Counted from the stretch's first letter, positions 35,579 to 47,066 are shown. The stretch is 64,000 bases of DNA from Tomocerus qinae (GCA_020055645.1 CM034548.1:31546201-31610200), one strand, 5' to 3'. Notes: generated by a model not told the origin, from the sequence alone. Translations and numbers: made by a program.

Positions 35579-36850
35579 ATATATTTTTGTTCATTCATGT
35601 TTCTTGATCTTGGTATGACTTCACCATTGTTTTATATCACTTCACCATTGTTAAATATCTTCAAGGAAAAAGGGTGCCTTGGTATTGTGGTTAGTACTCG
35701 TGATGATCCTGAAGGCGTGCTGAAATTCTGTATAATTCTATTAACTTTTTGGGGAGGGGGAAGTAAATTAGCTGTAAGTAAATTAGCTGTGCTAGTAAAT
35801 GTGTTGAACTGTTTCGATATTATCGTTTGTTAACTTGTCAACGATATCGTTCCATATAGTTTTTGTTAGAGTTTTGATGAATTATTTTTCAGCTAACCTG
35901 GCTAGTTCTAGTAGCTGTTGTATATCATTTGGAAATTTTTCCAATCCCAAAAAAATGAATACAAGGAGGGCCTGTATGGCTTTTTCTGAATTTTCGGATA
36001 AGTCTATCTGTTTTATTTGATTTTTTTAGTGGAAGCGTCAGTTGTGAGTGAAAGACATCATTGCAGCCGCCAAAATGCCTTTGTGGACGTGAAAGATTTT
36101 TAATTTTCCATCCTTGGATGTTTTAATAGTTAAGTCTGTAAACAATTTCTTTTCCAATAGTTCTAACATATAATTTTGATGATGGGTTCTATTGTTGCAG
36201 TCTTGGTCGCTAGTACATAAGCAGTTTCCAGTGTGTGTTTGTATTCTGGAGATGTTGTTAAGGTGATAAGTATCTCCTATAATGTGAATTTTGATTTGAA
36301 TAAGAAATTTATCGTTTGGAATGTAAAATTGTTTATCTTGCCATAATGAAGTCAGTCTAAATAGATCTGGAAATCCGTATCTGTTGTTAATGGCTGTAGG
36401 TCCTGGTGCTATCTCTAATGGAATTTTTTCTTGTGTACGTAGACTATTCTTGTGTCTGGGTAAAGAAGTTCAACTTCCAAATAGGCTGTCAGTTGTTGTA
36501 GGTCAGTATTAATCTCTTGTAGGGAGATCCATATTTTGATAAGGTCGTTGTTGGTGGCTAAAATAATAGACCAAATGGAATCGTGACCAATTTGTTTTCT
36601 AATTAGGAACTTTTTCTCTGACATAAATGGACGGAATTGTTTTTGTTGTTCTCCTATTATGGTACAAAACTGTTTGATAGACCTTTCCAAATTTGCAAGT
36701 TCTGAATCAAGTTGGGATTGACATTGAATGAGTGTTAGTTTTGGGTTGGTGTTCTTGTTTTCTTATTTTTTCATTATAAGTGTGAATAATGTTTTCTTGA
36801 TAGAGATTGTTTGACTGAAGTTTATGCGAGTGTGGAGATTGATTTACATG
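35579..36850 (-). pseudogene. Proximal part of the element C coiled coil-MATH-BTB-BACK gene
   Basis: From about 36750 the minus strand encodes a short helical segment (LIQCQSQLDSELANLERSIK), then a MATH/TRAF-like domain (HDSIWSIILATNNDLIKIWI to the frame break at 36415, continuing GFPDLFRLTSLWQDKQFYIP and NDKFLIQIKIHIIGDTY). A BTB domain follows (LFTDLTIKTSKDGKLKIFHV, HKGILAAA, then NSEKAIQALLVFIFLGLEKF) and a BACK-like end (WNDIVDKLTNDNIETVQH). This is the SPOP-type domain order. Two in-frame stops after HKGILAAAMMSFTHN and a frameshift in MATH disable it. The frame reaches NEQKY and is cut there by element B; it resumes at 27572. Confidence 0.65.
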
Positions 36851-37285
36851 GAAGTCTGTCATCTAATCCTGCGATCCGGCGATATTGGTTTAATTGGTAG
36901 CGAATTGTGGTTGTTACTAAATATTCATCAAGTCGTTTTTATGCGTGGTAAATGAATGGTGTCTGCCAGCAAGGCAAACAAAGTTTTTAAGATTTATGGA
37001 TTCAAAAGAATCATGTTATGGTCTTGAGGACTATGATCTTGGGTATGATCGCTCTTAGTGTTGTCTTTGATTTGGCATCTGCCATGCTTTTAATACAAAT
37101 ATGTCATCTATCAGGTGATCTATTGTAATCTTAGAAATGGCTTCTTCTACTGGCTAACAAAGGAATACAAAAGTAGATTTTGAATGCCTTCTAAGCAAGA
37201 TAATTGATTGATTATCTGTATTTAGTAAATCTGGGATGTGTTGACTGAAAGTTGTGGATGAATGACCTTTAAGGATTGGTAGTAT

Positions 37286-38159
37286 TGTAATGGCATGTGC
37301 ATCGTACGCGTTTAATTGGATGTGAAGGTGGAGAGTTTCTGCATTGAGAAATTATGAGAATTATTGGAGTGTAAGTCTAATTCATAATGGTACAATACAG
37401 TTTATTCAAGAAAGAATGTTACTGTTACATTATCAATCCAGAACTAGCTAAAGAGTCAACAGGCTGACTCTCCTTATATACTTAACTTAAAAGTCTGTCT
37501 TGAAACTTACAGTTTGTTCTGTCCGAAATGAGTTGATATTTGTTTAAACGTTGAGAATACACACACGGAGGAAGAAGTTGACAATTACAAAGATAATCTG
37601 AAACTGAGCAATCGAATGATAGGGATTTCGCCTTTTTATATAAAATTGATAAAACATCTTCATAATGCTTAATTAACTATATCAATATAAGATTCATTCC
37701 GAAATTTGCATATTAAGTTAAAGTTGGATCATTAATTTTAATGTTGTGGAACACTTGACCACTGAGTTCCATTCATTTACATAAATAATGCTTACGCATG
37801 CAATTGTTTCCTTAGTTGATGACATGCAGTACACGTACGTGTCATTTGCTCTGTTTGATCTTCTTACGTTTATGTGTCGTGTGTGTATGTGCATGTAGTT
37901 ACTATTATGGTAGATATAGTATATAAGACAAAACATTTTTATACTTACTTATCTCTATTCATGCAGTAACACTTATTTATCTCTATTCATGCAGTAGCTT
38001 ACATATGTATTTATTTACTACATTATATGCAGACAAGTTATCATTATTGAGTCAATTGTCATAATTGTCAACTGTCATAACTGCATTGCTGCATTGCTAA
38101 TTATTATCTTAAAGTTACATTTTTGTATTATTTTCGTGAATTGCTTAGCAATTCTTACA
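37286..38159 (-). repeat. Long hybrid LTR
   Basis: 874 bp with ends TGTAATGG...AATTCTTACA. Its first 200 bp match the element B LTR (including CCAGAACTAGCTAAAGAGTC), while its distal half matches the LTR ending at 40560 (shared ACACTTGACC, AATGCTTACGCATG and the GCAATTCTTACA end). It may be the 5' LTR of element C, the 3' LTR of an env-bearing element to its right, or a recombinant of the two. Confidence 0.5.
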
Positions 38160-38185
38160 GTATGATGTCTTCGCTCTGGTAATCT

Positions 38186-39954
38186 CTAGGTATATCTGAG
38201 TTTGGTGATGATGGCAATAATCTTCTTTACGTCATTGTGGTTCCGGATATTTGTGCTTTTTGTCGGGTTAAAATAAAAACATAAATTCGGTTCGTTTTCA
38301 TATGCTGTGAGTAGAATTTTATATCTTCTTAGAGTGTACTTACAAAGTTGTTTAGGATTTGGCCGTAGTCTCCGTCTAAGTGAGCTAACTGTACATTGAA
38401 ATTGAGAGATCTTAAACTAAAATGTGGTTAACCGTACTGGCTATGTGTAAAACTAAAAGTTGACACATTTAATCTCAATACATACTTAGTGCGTGGTGCG
38501 TAGTTACTACGCATTTCAAGTCATTAGTCCCACATTTGTATTTACCTATTCTGCATAATTAATATCTAGTATTAATACTTATGTTAAGTATAACCATGAT
38601 TAACAAAGTAATCTCTTCAGATCTCGTTAAGTGTAGTTGGTCTTCTGCATTAACGTAAAGAATTCTGGAGAATCCGTTAGTGGCAGGCTTCCAACCGTAG
38701 AATTCATTTTGATGAGGATTGATTCCTTGCCACATTTGATTTGGGCACCAGACGTGAGATATGTTACTACGTAGTCGCGGAGATCTCGGTAACAAGGGTA
38801 TTGTTTTGTGGATTGCACTGTTTAAGACACGCTCGGGTAAGATCATCTACAGTAGCCCCGTTGAAAAGTTTAGCCGGGCATCTAGCTCCCTTAAGAATGT
38901 CACTGGAAAACTGAGGTAGGCGACAGAGACCTTGTTCCGGGACACAGGTGAGTATATTAGTCCCAGCAATTGGGATCACAATGTTCCTACTAACGGCTAC
39001 GTCTTGTTGTCCCAAGCCATTGTGACTCATGACTCAGACATGCCAATTCTATAGGGCTTTCAATTCTTATAACGATTATATTTTTGGAAGACATACAATT
39101 AACTACAACTGAATCGGTAAAATCACGTAGAATTAGTTGGCTATATAATAACGGTGTAGGCATCCTTAAAAATACTTCTAGATTCTGTAAGTCCCTTGCT
39201 AAATTGTGTTGATCAATTACATCAAGAGGAATCAAGTTACAAGACACCGTCATGTTGCAAGACGCCATCATAGCGAATGGCTTGAGCCAACCAATATAAA
39301 TGTTGGGTTAATTGTACTGAAAGTAGACCAAATTTAGCTTTCATACGATTTATGGCTATTATTTTTTCCTCTTGTAGTTTATCGACATGTTGTTGATTAA
39401 AATAGTCATCTACTCTTTCTTTTAAAGTTTAAGTCAATTCCTGCAGACAATCCTTCTTTGAACCATGTTTCCAAGCCCCTACTTTGTCTAGTACCTTTGC
39501 GACCAGGGGTGTTAGAAGATGGGACAGACTTTGGCTTAATTCATCTTCTATCATGGGCGTATAGTGAGGGGATAAAATTTTCATTGTTATGGTATAAACA
39601 TTGGCATAAACATTGACGATTCAGTTAACAAAATGTGGTCGGATAAATCTTCTAGGTGGTCAACTGCTGTTTTCAATAAAATACAGTCGGCATCGTTGGT
39701 TTGGTTGGTGAGAGAGCAATGTCCTTGTATTACAAAAGTGACTGGTTCATATCGGGGTATTGAATTCTGACATCATAAATCAGGGGTATGGTTTCTGAAT
39801 AGATAATAAATTTTTCAATCTTTCGGGTAAATGTGGTCTTGATCTTGATACATAGTGGTAGCAGCAGGAACAAAATCAGAAGTGACATTAGAGAGGAATT
39901 ATCTACAAAATATTGGAGGAATATTTGTTGTAGATCGTTTTCATCACTGTACAT
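38186..39954 (-). pseudogene. Broken envelope-like glycoprotein region of an endogenous retroelement
   Basis: Several minus-strand pieces in different frames lie in a consistent order: a hydrophobic leader-like segment (frame 39954-39730), a segment with spaced cysteines (39271-38990), a Cys-rich part with Asn-glycosylation sequons (39030-38767), a further fragment (38818-38627), a short hydrophobic stretch near 38600, and a basic 70-codon tail ending at 38186-38188. Leader, Cys-rich ectodomain, membrane segment and basic tail directly beside an LTR suggest an env gene. Multiple frameshifts and stops make it non-functional. I could not assign it to a known envelope family, and no gag or pol accompanies it. 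Confidence 0.35.
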
Positions 39955-40159
39955 TCTTCAAGTAGCTCGGGGCATTACGTAATACGATTGATAGATATTT
40001 TGCATGATGATATAACGCATTTGGTACAACGAAAGCTGTTTTGGCTCTGCTCTCTTGTTCTATTTGGCATGCTGAATGTACGGTAGTATAAAGGTTCCAG
40101 AGTCTAGGGGGAGATATCTCTCACGTAGATCCTGGAGTACTGGTTTAATAAAGTGAATT

Positions 40160-40560
40160 TACAAAACATTTCTGAAAAAGTTATATTTATTTATTTTACT
40201 AAAAGAATGTTGGATTACAACAGAGGACACTCAGAATCACAAATAGACAAGTGTCACGCATAGTGAAGGAGGTCTATCTGAGCTCCCCAATGTAGATGGT
40301 TTGCACTTTTTGTAAGAAAATGTCAAAACTTTTTAATATTGATATGTATCAGTATAAGATCCTGCACAAAATTGCCTACTCGTTTAAAAAGGGTTTAAAA
40401 TATTAATGTTTCTAAACACTTGACCTTCCGAGTTCACAGATAATGCTTACGCATGTAATTGTTGACTTTTGGTAGTGGTTGGTTGTGCACGTATGTGTCA
40501 CTTTCGTTATTTCATTTTAACATTATCAGTTATTAATTGCTTCAGCATGCAATTCTTACA
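40160..40560 (-). repeat. LTR on the 3' side of element D
   Basis: Ends CAATTCTTACA at 40560 and is followed, reading the minus strand towards it, by the purine tract GGCCGAGGGA (40561-40570), like element B. Its distal half aligns with 37650-38159. The left boundary is uncertain because no clear TGTAA end was found. Confidence 0.45.
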
Positions 40561-40869
40561 TCCCTCGGCCTATTTTCAGCATATGGTTCGAATACTCAAC
40601 TAACATCAAGAATGACAAATAATAACAGTAAAAAATGGTTAGTAAAATAAACTAAAGTAAGTAAGACCAATAAGTCCAAGCTAATATAAACTCAGGTAAG
40701 TACATACTAAATATCGAATCATCCTAGATAAGATACAATTTTTCAAATTTTCACAGTTGACGCATTCAAAAGATACAGTTACACTTTGTGAGTAAATAGG
40801 TACTTATTGAAAAGTTTAAATTAACTTATTTAAAAACCGTGAATGTCAGAAAGAATTTGGACTACCGGG

Positions 40870-41013
40870 ACGAACCGAACATTTTTTAATATAGGTTGCA
40901 CCCGGTTGGTTACCGCAGGAGTGATCTTGATAACCTGTTGGCAAGGCTTGAGTTGACAGAGTTCGTTTGTAATTAACGTAATGGTCCCGTGCGATTTTCA
41001 AAATGTGGGACAT
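40870..41013 (-). pseudogene. Zinc-knuckle ORF remnant of element D
   Basis: Starts MSHILKIARDHYVNYKRTL, matching the beginnings MSHAIKIDNDHCVQI and MAHIFKFDNDHLVKI of the other two copies, then stops after under 50 codons without knuckles. Its position, directly after the finger gene, matches the family layout. Confidence 0.4.
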
Positions 41014-41200
41014 TTTAGTATTCGAAAGAAATGTCTAGCTTCAGAGGGTAATGAAAAAGGAATGAAACGATGGAAAGACGGGCTAAGTTAGATTAATTTT
41101 GGATTTTTGGTTATTTACGTTGGTGGTCGAAGCATTAATGATGCGTGCCGTCTTTATGGAATTGGTTTATGCTCGTCTAGTGTGATAATTCCCTTTGGGG

Positions 41201-42490
41201 TCATCTTTTGTCGTTGGTTTTGATGTCAGCTTCGGTTTTGTCTTCGGTGTCGGCTTCAGTGTCCGCTTCGGTGTCGGCTTCGGTGTCAGCTTTGGTAGCA
41301 CTTTTGCGTGATGAAAAGAAAGTAGTCAATTTGGGATGTTTACTATATGTATGTGATTTGAATGAATTCTTTGCAAGGAAGATTTTGTGGCAAATAGGGT
41401 TTTTGATTTTTCCATCTTCAGTGTGTAGTGATTTATGCTGATTCAGTTCTTCAAAGGTATTGGCTTTATAATATGGGCAGTGGGGACAAGACAAATGAGT
41501 ATTTCTTTATCTACTGTAAGCGAGTTCAGTTGTCGTATTAATTTGACAAGTTGCGCACCGGTAAGTGCGTTTTTGACTTGGCTGTGTCGTAGTAGGTCGC
41601 AATGTAGTGTCCGGTTAAGTTCTACGATTGCTCTTCTATTACTTCTGTAATAGTTCTTTGTTTTAAGGCTTGACGAAACACTGCAGTAGGACACTTATGT
41701 GTGCTGTTGATCTGATGCCATGTTGATGGGGTCTAGGCATGACTTCTGGATCTCGATCTTCAGGAAGAATGTTAGGATCATGTGTCCGCGCCGTTATTTT
41801 AGCAGGGTGTTGTAAGGCTCTTATGATTTCTTATGACGGAGTAAAGTTACTTGCAAACATCCGTACTTTGGCGATGTTGACGTCGGTGATAAGCTCCATC
41901 AGAGCGATCCATAGTGAATCGCGTAAAGAAAGTAATTCCGTCATTTCAGCAAGGTGGATTAATGTGAATAAATGTTATCATCTGGCAAGTCTGATTTGGC
42001 TGTGTAGAATAACTTGATAGGTGTTTTTATTGTTGAGGCATAGAAGGTTTTAAAGTCTAACACTTTGCTTTTGGCGATGGCACAGTTAAAGAACTTGCTT
42101 GCCTTTGAGATTATCGTGCCATGAACTTTGATTGCGATAATGTCGTTGTTATCGTTGAGACATTGAATTGTAACGTCTTTGTATGTCTCATCCTGAAGTA
42201 CGCCCATCATCATTTGCTGGTGATTGATTAGATTTATACAGTCTTGATCTGTTATGCACTTGCACGAACTTGTCCTAGGTATATTTCGTAATAAGGACAT
42301 TTGGTTGGTATATGTAGTATCTCCAATGATGTTCAACACTACTCGAAACATTAATTGTCCTCTATTGATGAATTGAAGTTATTGGTCGTCAGAGGTTCAG
42401 AAGTGGATTATGTTACGAAACCTGTATAGATTATTGGGCGTATCTGGTCCAGTTATGACGTGTAAAAGCATCCTTTGGGCTAGTGGACTT
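41201..42490 (-). pseudogene. MATH-BTB-BACK-zinc-finger gene of element D
   Basis: The minus strand reads the end of a MATH domain (VITGPDTPNNLYRFRNII, then a stop-broken stretch to NIIGDTTYT). A BTB domain follows (DVTIQCLNDNNDIIAIKVHG, TIISKASKFFNCAI), then a BACK-like segment in another frame (LWIALMELITDVNIAKVRMF ... ILPEDRDPEVMPRP, matching EVISRPR in element B). After this come finger-like sequences (CPHCPYYKANTFEELNQHKS, and a second finger missing its first Cys) and an ADTE repeat tract ending at 41201. Stops and frameshifts are present. It is the only copy here preserving the N-terminal BTB half and an ADTE-type tract together. Confidence 0.6.
41222..41300 (-). repeat. 12-bp array encoding (ADTE)n
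   Basis: About six units of the GTGTCGGCTTCG type, read on the minus strand as ADTE. It holds the same place in the gene as the SDTE/SDTR and NVTE arrays of elements B and C but differs in sequence, so each copy expanded on its own. Confidence 0.75.
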
Positions 42491-44405
42491 ACTGCGGCCT
42501 AAAAACTTCCATGATCGCATGAATTTTAAGACTTGCAATTTTAACCATCGTAGTCTACACTGTAAAGAAGTTTTACAGAAGAAATTACGATGGAGCTCTC
42601 TTTAGTTACGGAGGCAGCAAGCAAAGTCTGTCTCCCATTTAAATAGCATTGGAATGGACATTTGGGTTGGATTGGACAAACTTTCACAGTTTAAAAATAC
42701 CCTTTCGCAAAGGTTTTTATTGGGTTTTTAATTATTTTAATAATTATACATGTTAACTATGGTTCACAAAAACATTACGATGGAGCTCTCTCTACTTAGA
42801 AAATTATTAATTTTCAAAAAATATATACCTTTAAAGCACCTATATCACACTACATTTTAATAGGGCATAAGTGTCATTCAGTTTCAGTGTGTCCAGGGGC
42901 CGAATCCTGCCCCTATTAATCTCAATTCTTCAACAAGTCTTAAAACTATCTCAATATTTCAAGCCCAAACTTAGACCTTTTCAAGGCTCCAAGTTAGACT
43001 CAATCATCCACATTTTTTGGGCTAGGCTAAGCTAAACAAGGTCTCAAGTTTGAGCCTAATTCAAGGTACTTTCTAGCCATTTTGGCGGACAATTTGAATG
43101 TAACCACATTGCTCTAATAATCCTAAAGATACAGAGTAAGATTACTACTGTTGGATTTCTATATCGGACGAAGCAAAAATATCATTTTGAAGAGGCGAGG
43201 AGTGCAAAATGAAAAGGAGGGTTATGAGATGAGGTGAGGAAGAGGGTGAGGAGGAGGGTACGGAAATGGCGAGGAAAAAGGTGAGGAGATTATAAGGAAG
43301 AGGATGCCGACATGGCGAGGAGATGGTGGATTGGGACGATGATGAATCGATGGGACGCTCACACGGAATATAGCCACCGTCTCCAAAAAACGTTGATGCA
43401 ACACATGCGTATCAATTGAAATCATGAATAGATACAAATATAAGTTTACAAACATTAGCACCAAGGCCATGTAACTATTAACTCAACCACGTTTAGGTAA
43501 CTATTGACTGAACAACGAGCTCCTAAAAACGTCTCCTGTCTCAAAAAAACTTCTTAAACTACAATTGTTCCTACAATGTAGAAGTCGAGTGTGCATTTGG
43601 CCACAAGATTAATAATCATATGTTCCGCGATCTAAATAAATCTCCTTACGGCATTAACTTCTAACGCGGGAAAAAGCCAATAAAAGGTGTTTCGCTCATT
43701 TTAATCTTTCATATTACTAAGTATACGTACTCATCATCAACATATTAAAGCAATAATGAATTCTCTTCGGGAATGCTTTACTTTGTTTTATAAACTAAAA
43801 ATAGTGAAAGTGGTTTAAAAATTTCAATTTTTTAATGTAGAGAATTTGTCACCTTACTTCATGACACTAAAATCTAATTTTTGTAAACAGATGTCGTTAA
43901 GACATTAAACATCTGGCAATATTTATGATTTAATGGGTCACTTACAATTTGAATGTTCGCACTCTGAGACTGATTTTTGTTGACAAAATTGCTTTCCTAT
44001 CTGTAGGAGCCTTAACGGTAATGTGTGGTTCGTCTATGATACCCAAAATACCGGGAAACTGCTATTCTAAAATATCGGTTTTTTATCTCCTTTGAGCTAA
44101 TGACTTCCGTTGGTAATTGTGATTCTGAGCGTGATCAACGACCTTGATACATTTTTTGTCGATGGCAATGATTGTGGCTCACTAAAAAATGTATGCTAAG
44201 TGAAGTACTATTTTTCGTAAACTATTTCATAATATCATTTCATCGTTTCATTTAATTCAAAAAGAACAACCCTAAAAGTGCATATTTAAAATGAAACTTC
44301 CGACTTTGAACTTCTTTTTGAATTGGATGCCAAGAAAAAAATGATATTATAAAATAGTTAATGGAGAAACAATACTTACACTGATTTTATTAGTGAATCA
44401 CGGTC

Positions 44406-44657
44406 ATGGTCATCAACAAACAATGTATCAAGGTCAGGCTTAAAAAGACATACAATTTCCATTACGCAAATGAGTTAAAAGACCGATATTTTAGAGTCTC
44501 ACATTTTCCCGGTATTTTGGGTATCATAGACGAAACACACATTGTCATCGGTATTTTGGGTATCATAGACGAAACACACATTGTCATCGGTATTTTGGGT
44601 ATCATAGACGAAACACACATTGTCATTAGTGCCCCCCACACAAAACGGTACCACTGA
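44406..44657 (+). pseudogene. Harbinger transposase fragment with a triplicated catalytic motif
   Basis: An 83-codon frame leading into FPGILGIIDETHIVI, which corresponds to the first catalytic-Asp region (IGAIDGTHI-like) of HARBI1-type transposases. The 13-residue block GILGIIDETHIVI is present three times through an exact 39-bp tandem repeat, then SAPHTKRYH and a stop. The triplication would wreck the RNase H-like fold, so this is not functional. Confidence 0.65.
44511..44627 (+). repeat. 39-bp exact tandem triplication
   Basis: Units 44511-44549, 44550-44588 and 44589-44627, each GGTATTTTGGGTATCATAGA... to ATTGTCAT(C/T), differing only at the final base. The inverted arm at about 44030-44080 has a single copy, so the triplication arose after the palindrome formed. 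Confidence 0.9.
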
Positions 44658-46961
44658 TCATGATTTCAATTGATACGAATTGATACGCATGTGGAATATA
44701 TGTTATATGGGGTGTACTGCCTCACTACAAAGTGATAGTACTGGGCGCAGGTCTCATTCTGGGCCTATTGCCAACTCCCTCAACATTGGTATTGTTGTTA
44801 ATTAATACCCGAGAAGCCTAAGGCTGTCATTTATTAGTCCCTGTTGTGGGACTGTTATCGGAAGTCTACTAGCCCAACAAAGACAGGTTATCCAAGCTAC
44901 TCTCGCGGTCAAAACGAGGTATCCATATGATGGCCCTTGTAATTGCGGGTTCTTGCTTAACCTTTGTCGTAATTCCACATTATCAACTCAAACACTAGAT
45001 TTTCAAGAACAAGCCCTCGGCCATTTTACCCAGCCAAAGAATCGAAATGGCAGTGGAAGCACACTTTGATTAGTCAGACGACTGAGTACTCCACCAAGCC
45101 AACGTGGCTGGATACGCATGTGGTACATTAACTCTTTTTGCAGACGGTGGCTACCCGTGTAAGCCTTGGTTAGTATCGCAAAACGTAAGCTCGTCTCTTA
45201 TCTTAATCATCCCTGTCCACCATCTCAGTGCCCTCCTCCTCACCATTTCAGTACCTTTGTCATTACCCATCTTTCCAATTTCGAATTCCTCTCCCCTTCA
45301 AAATGACGTTTTTGCTTCGTCCGATATGATTTCCAACAATAGTAATCTTACGCTAAATCTTCTGTGTGACTGTGCTGTAGCTAATAGGATTATTATACCA
45401 GTATGGTTTAGTTCAAATTGGGCTTTCGAATGGCTAGAAAGTAGCATAAAATAGGCTTGAACCTGAGATCATGGTTAGCCTAGCCCAAAACTGTGAAGGA
45501 TTGAGTCTAACAAGGAGACTTGAAACGGTCTATGAGTAGACTTGAAATATTGAAACAGTTTTAAGCCTTAGTCCGATAGGGGGCAGGATTCGGCCCCAGA
45601 TATATGTCAATAGGATGCATTGGAATTCCTATGCCCTTGTAGCTTTGGTACTTATTCGCTGATAGCAACAAATATTTCTTCATACGCTATATTATATAGG
45701 ACTTTTGTTATTGTGACAATTCAAAGCTGATTTATTGGTCAATGGAAACAGCAGGCCCAGTTTGTGTCCTAAATAATGCTTATAACTGTGTTGTATAGGC
45801 CCAACCTTGGTTTTTAACCCAAGGGATCCTTTCTGGTATATATTTATGGACGAAAACTTGATTGTTGACAGTGCTGATTAATTGTAATGATGGTTGCACT
45901 TTTAATTCGGGGATGTTGTTGTTTATACTTTCGAGGTAAGTGTAGAGCACCTAGAAATCTGAAATGAGGTTTTATGTTTAAAATACCTAAAATTAAATCT
46001 GTTAAATAAAATCTTATTAAAATAAATTAAATCCCGTATTTAGAGGGGTGGGGTACTTCTCCACCCCTGTAAATCTCGATTTAAAGGGGTATTTTTGTCA
46101 AAGAAAATAAAAAAAATTATAATTTTTTTCGCACCTCGCGCGAAAATTTCTTTTTTTGGCAAACTATGTGGCGTTCAAATTTCTTTGATTTATGCAGTAC
46201 TCAATCATAAAGATTAGCACCCTCTAGATCCAATTTTCAGATACGCCCTTGCTCAGAAATAATGGAATATGCATTCAATTCGTAGAAAATAAATTTCCCA
46301 TAGAAAATGTAGTTTTGTGTGGGTTGAGGATTGACCGATGATTTTAACTAGAATAAAATGGAATGTCCAAAAATATCTAGTAATTTTTGTAATTGAGTTC
46401 CTGCCTGTGGGTGTAGTGCGTACTGATGATGATTAATGTTTACGTATAGTAATAAATGCACAAATCACTTATTAAACGTGCAGAAAATCTATATGGAATA
46501 TCAAAAATAGATGAAATTTGGTGACAGAATTTTACACCCTAGTTGTAGACAAATACAAGCAGAACTGATTTGGGAACAAATTTTCTCTTCCCTCATAATC
46601 ATAATAAATCTCATGCATGAGCATAACATAATCAAATTTACAATGATAATCGTAATATTTCTCTATGGCTAAACTATAGTCTCAACAGAAAAGTTCAAAC
46701 TGTATTGTGGGACTAAAAAATTACCAATCAAAAATATTAAATTTTCTAATCGACGGCTAAATTGACCTCAAAATAAGTGAAAAAATGAAAATCCCATAGG
46801 TTTTGGCTATTGATACCCGATAACCTGGTTTTTTGATGTTTGGTACCCAAAATAATAAACCAGTGACCAGGGTTTGGAGTTTTTCATGTCCTGCCTCAAA
46901 ATAGTCCATTGTCAAGAGTCAGGAAACATGAAAGGACCTTTTTATAAAAAAGGTGGAGTAA

Positions 46962-47066
46962 ATTTTTAAAAAGCAGTCTCCTTTTTACCTTTTTTGATGT
47001 AGTAACTACATTTACTTTCATTTTACATAAAGCAACAAAAGGTGAAAAGGACTGCTTCTTTAAAAA
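46962..47066. repeat. Small inverted repeat (MITE-like)
   Basis: Arms TTTTTAAAAAGCAGTC..CTTTTTACC and GGTGAAAAGGACTGCTTCTTTAAAA, separated by about 40 bp. Class unknown. Confidence 0.4.

Larger units (their letters stand above)
25895..38159 (-). mobile_element. Older LTR-type element (element C) carrying a MATH-BTB-zinc-finger gene, split by element B
   Basis: Reconstructed from three blocks on the minus strand: an LTR at 37286-38159 (5' side), internal sequence 37285-35579, then, beyond the inserted element B, 27572-26011, and an LTR remnant at about 25895-26010. The remnant shares CCAGAACTAGCAAAAGAGTC / CAACAGGCTGACTCT and the preceding TTATTCA..AAGAATGT segment with the intact LTRs. Internal 3' non-coding sequence (26016-26180) is also shared with element B (28120-28310). 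No polymerase domain was recognised. No convincing primer-binding site lies beside the 37286 end, so the assignment of that LTR to this element is an inference. Confidence 0.5.
40160..42490 (-). mobile_element. Truncated LTR-type element D with MATH-BTB-zinc-finger cargo
   Basis: Third member of the family: an LTR at 40160-40560, a purine tract, a zinc-knuckle ORF remnant and the MATH-BTB-finger gene, all on the minus strand in the same order as elements B and C. Homology stops at about 42490 within the MATH domain, and no second LTR was found to the right, so the 5' part is lost. It is more diverged than B and C. Confidence 0.5.
42863..45636. mobile_element. Head-to-head palindromic PIF/Harbinger transposon remnant
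   Basis: Outer inverted repeats start GGGCATA and include GGGGCCGAATCCTGCCCC and TTTGCTTCGTCCGATAT on both sides (42863-43340 and about 45185-45636). The two halves meet near 44270 (AACTATTTCATAATATCATT against AATGATATTATAAAATAGTT). Both arms encode remnants of the same Harbinger-type DDE transposase: FPGILGIIDE (minus, about 44050; plus, 44505-44640) and a D-G-G-Y motif (FFGDGGY, minus, about 43360; LFADGGYPCKPWLV, plus, about 45130). This is the order found in HARBI1-like proteins. Reading frames are broken, so it is inactive. No matching target duplication was found. Confidence 0.65.
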
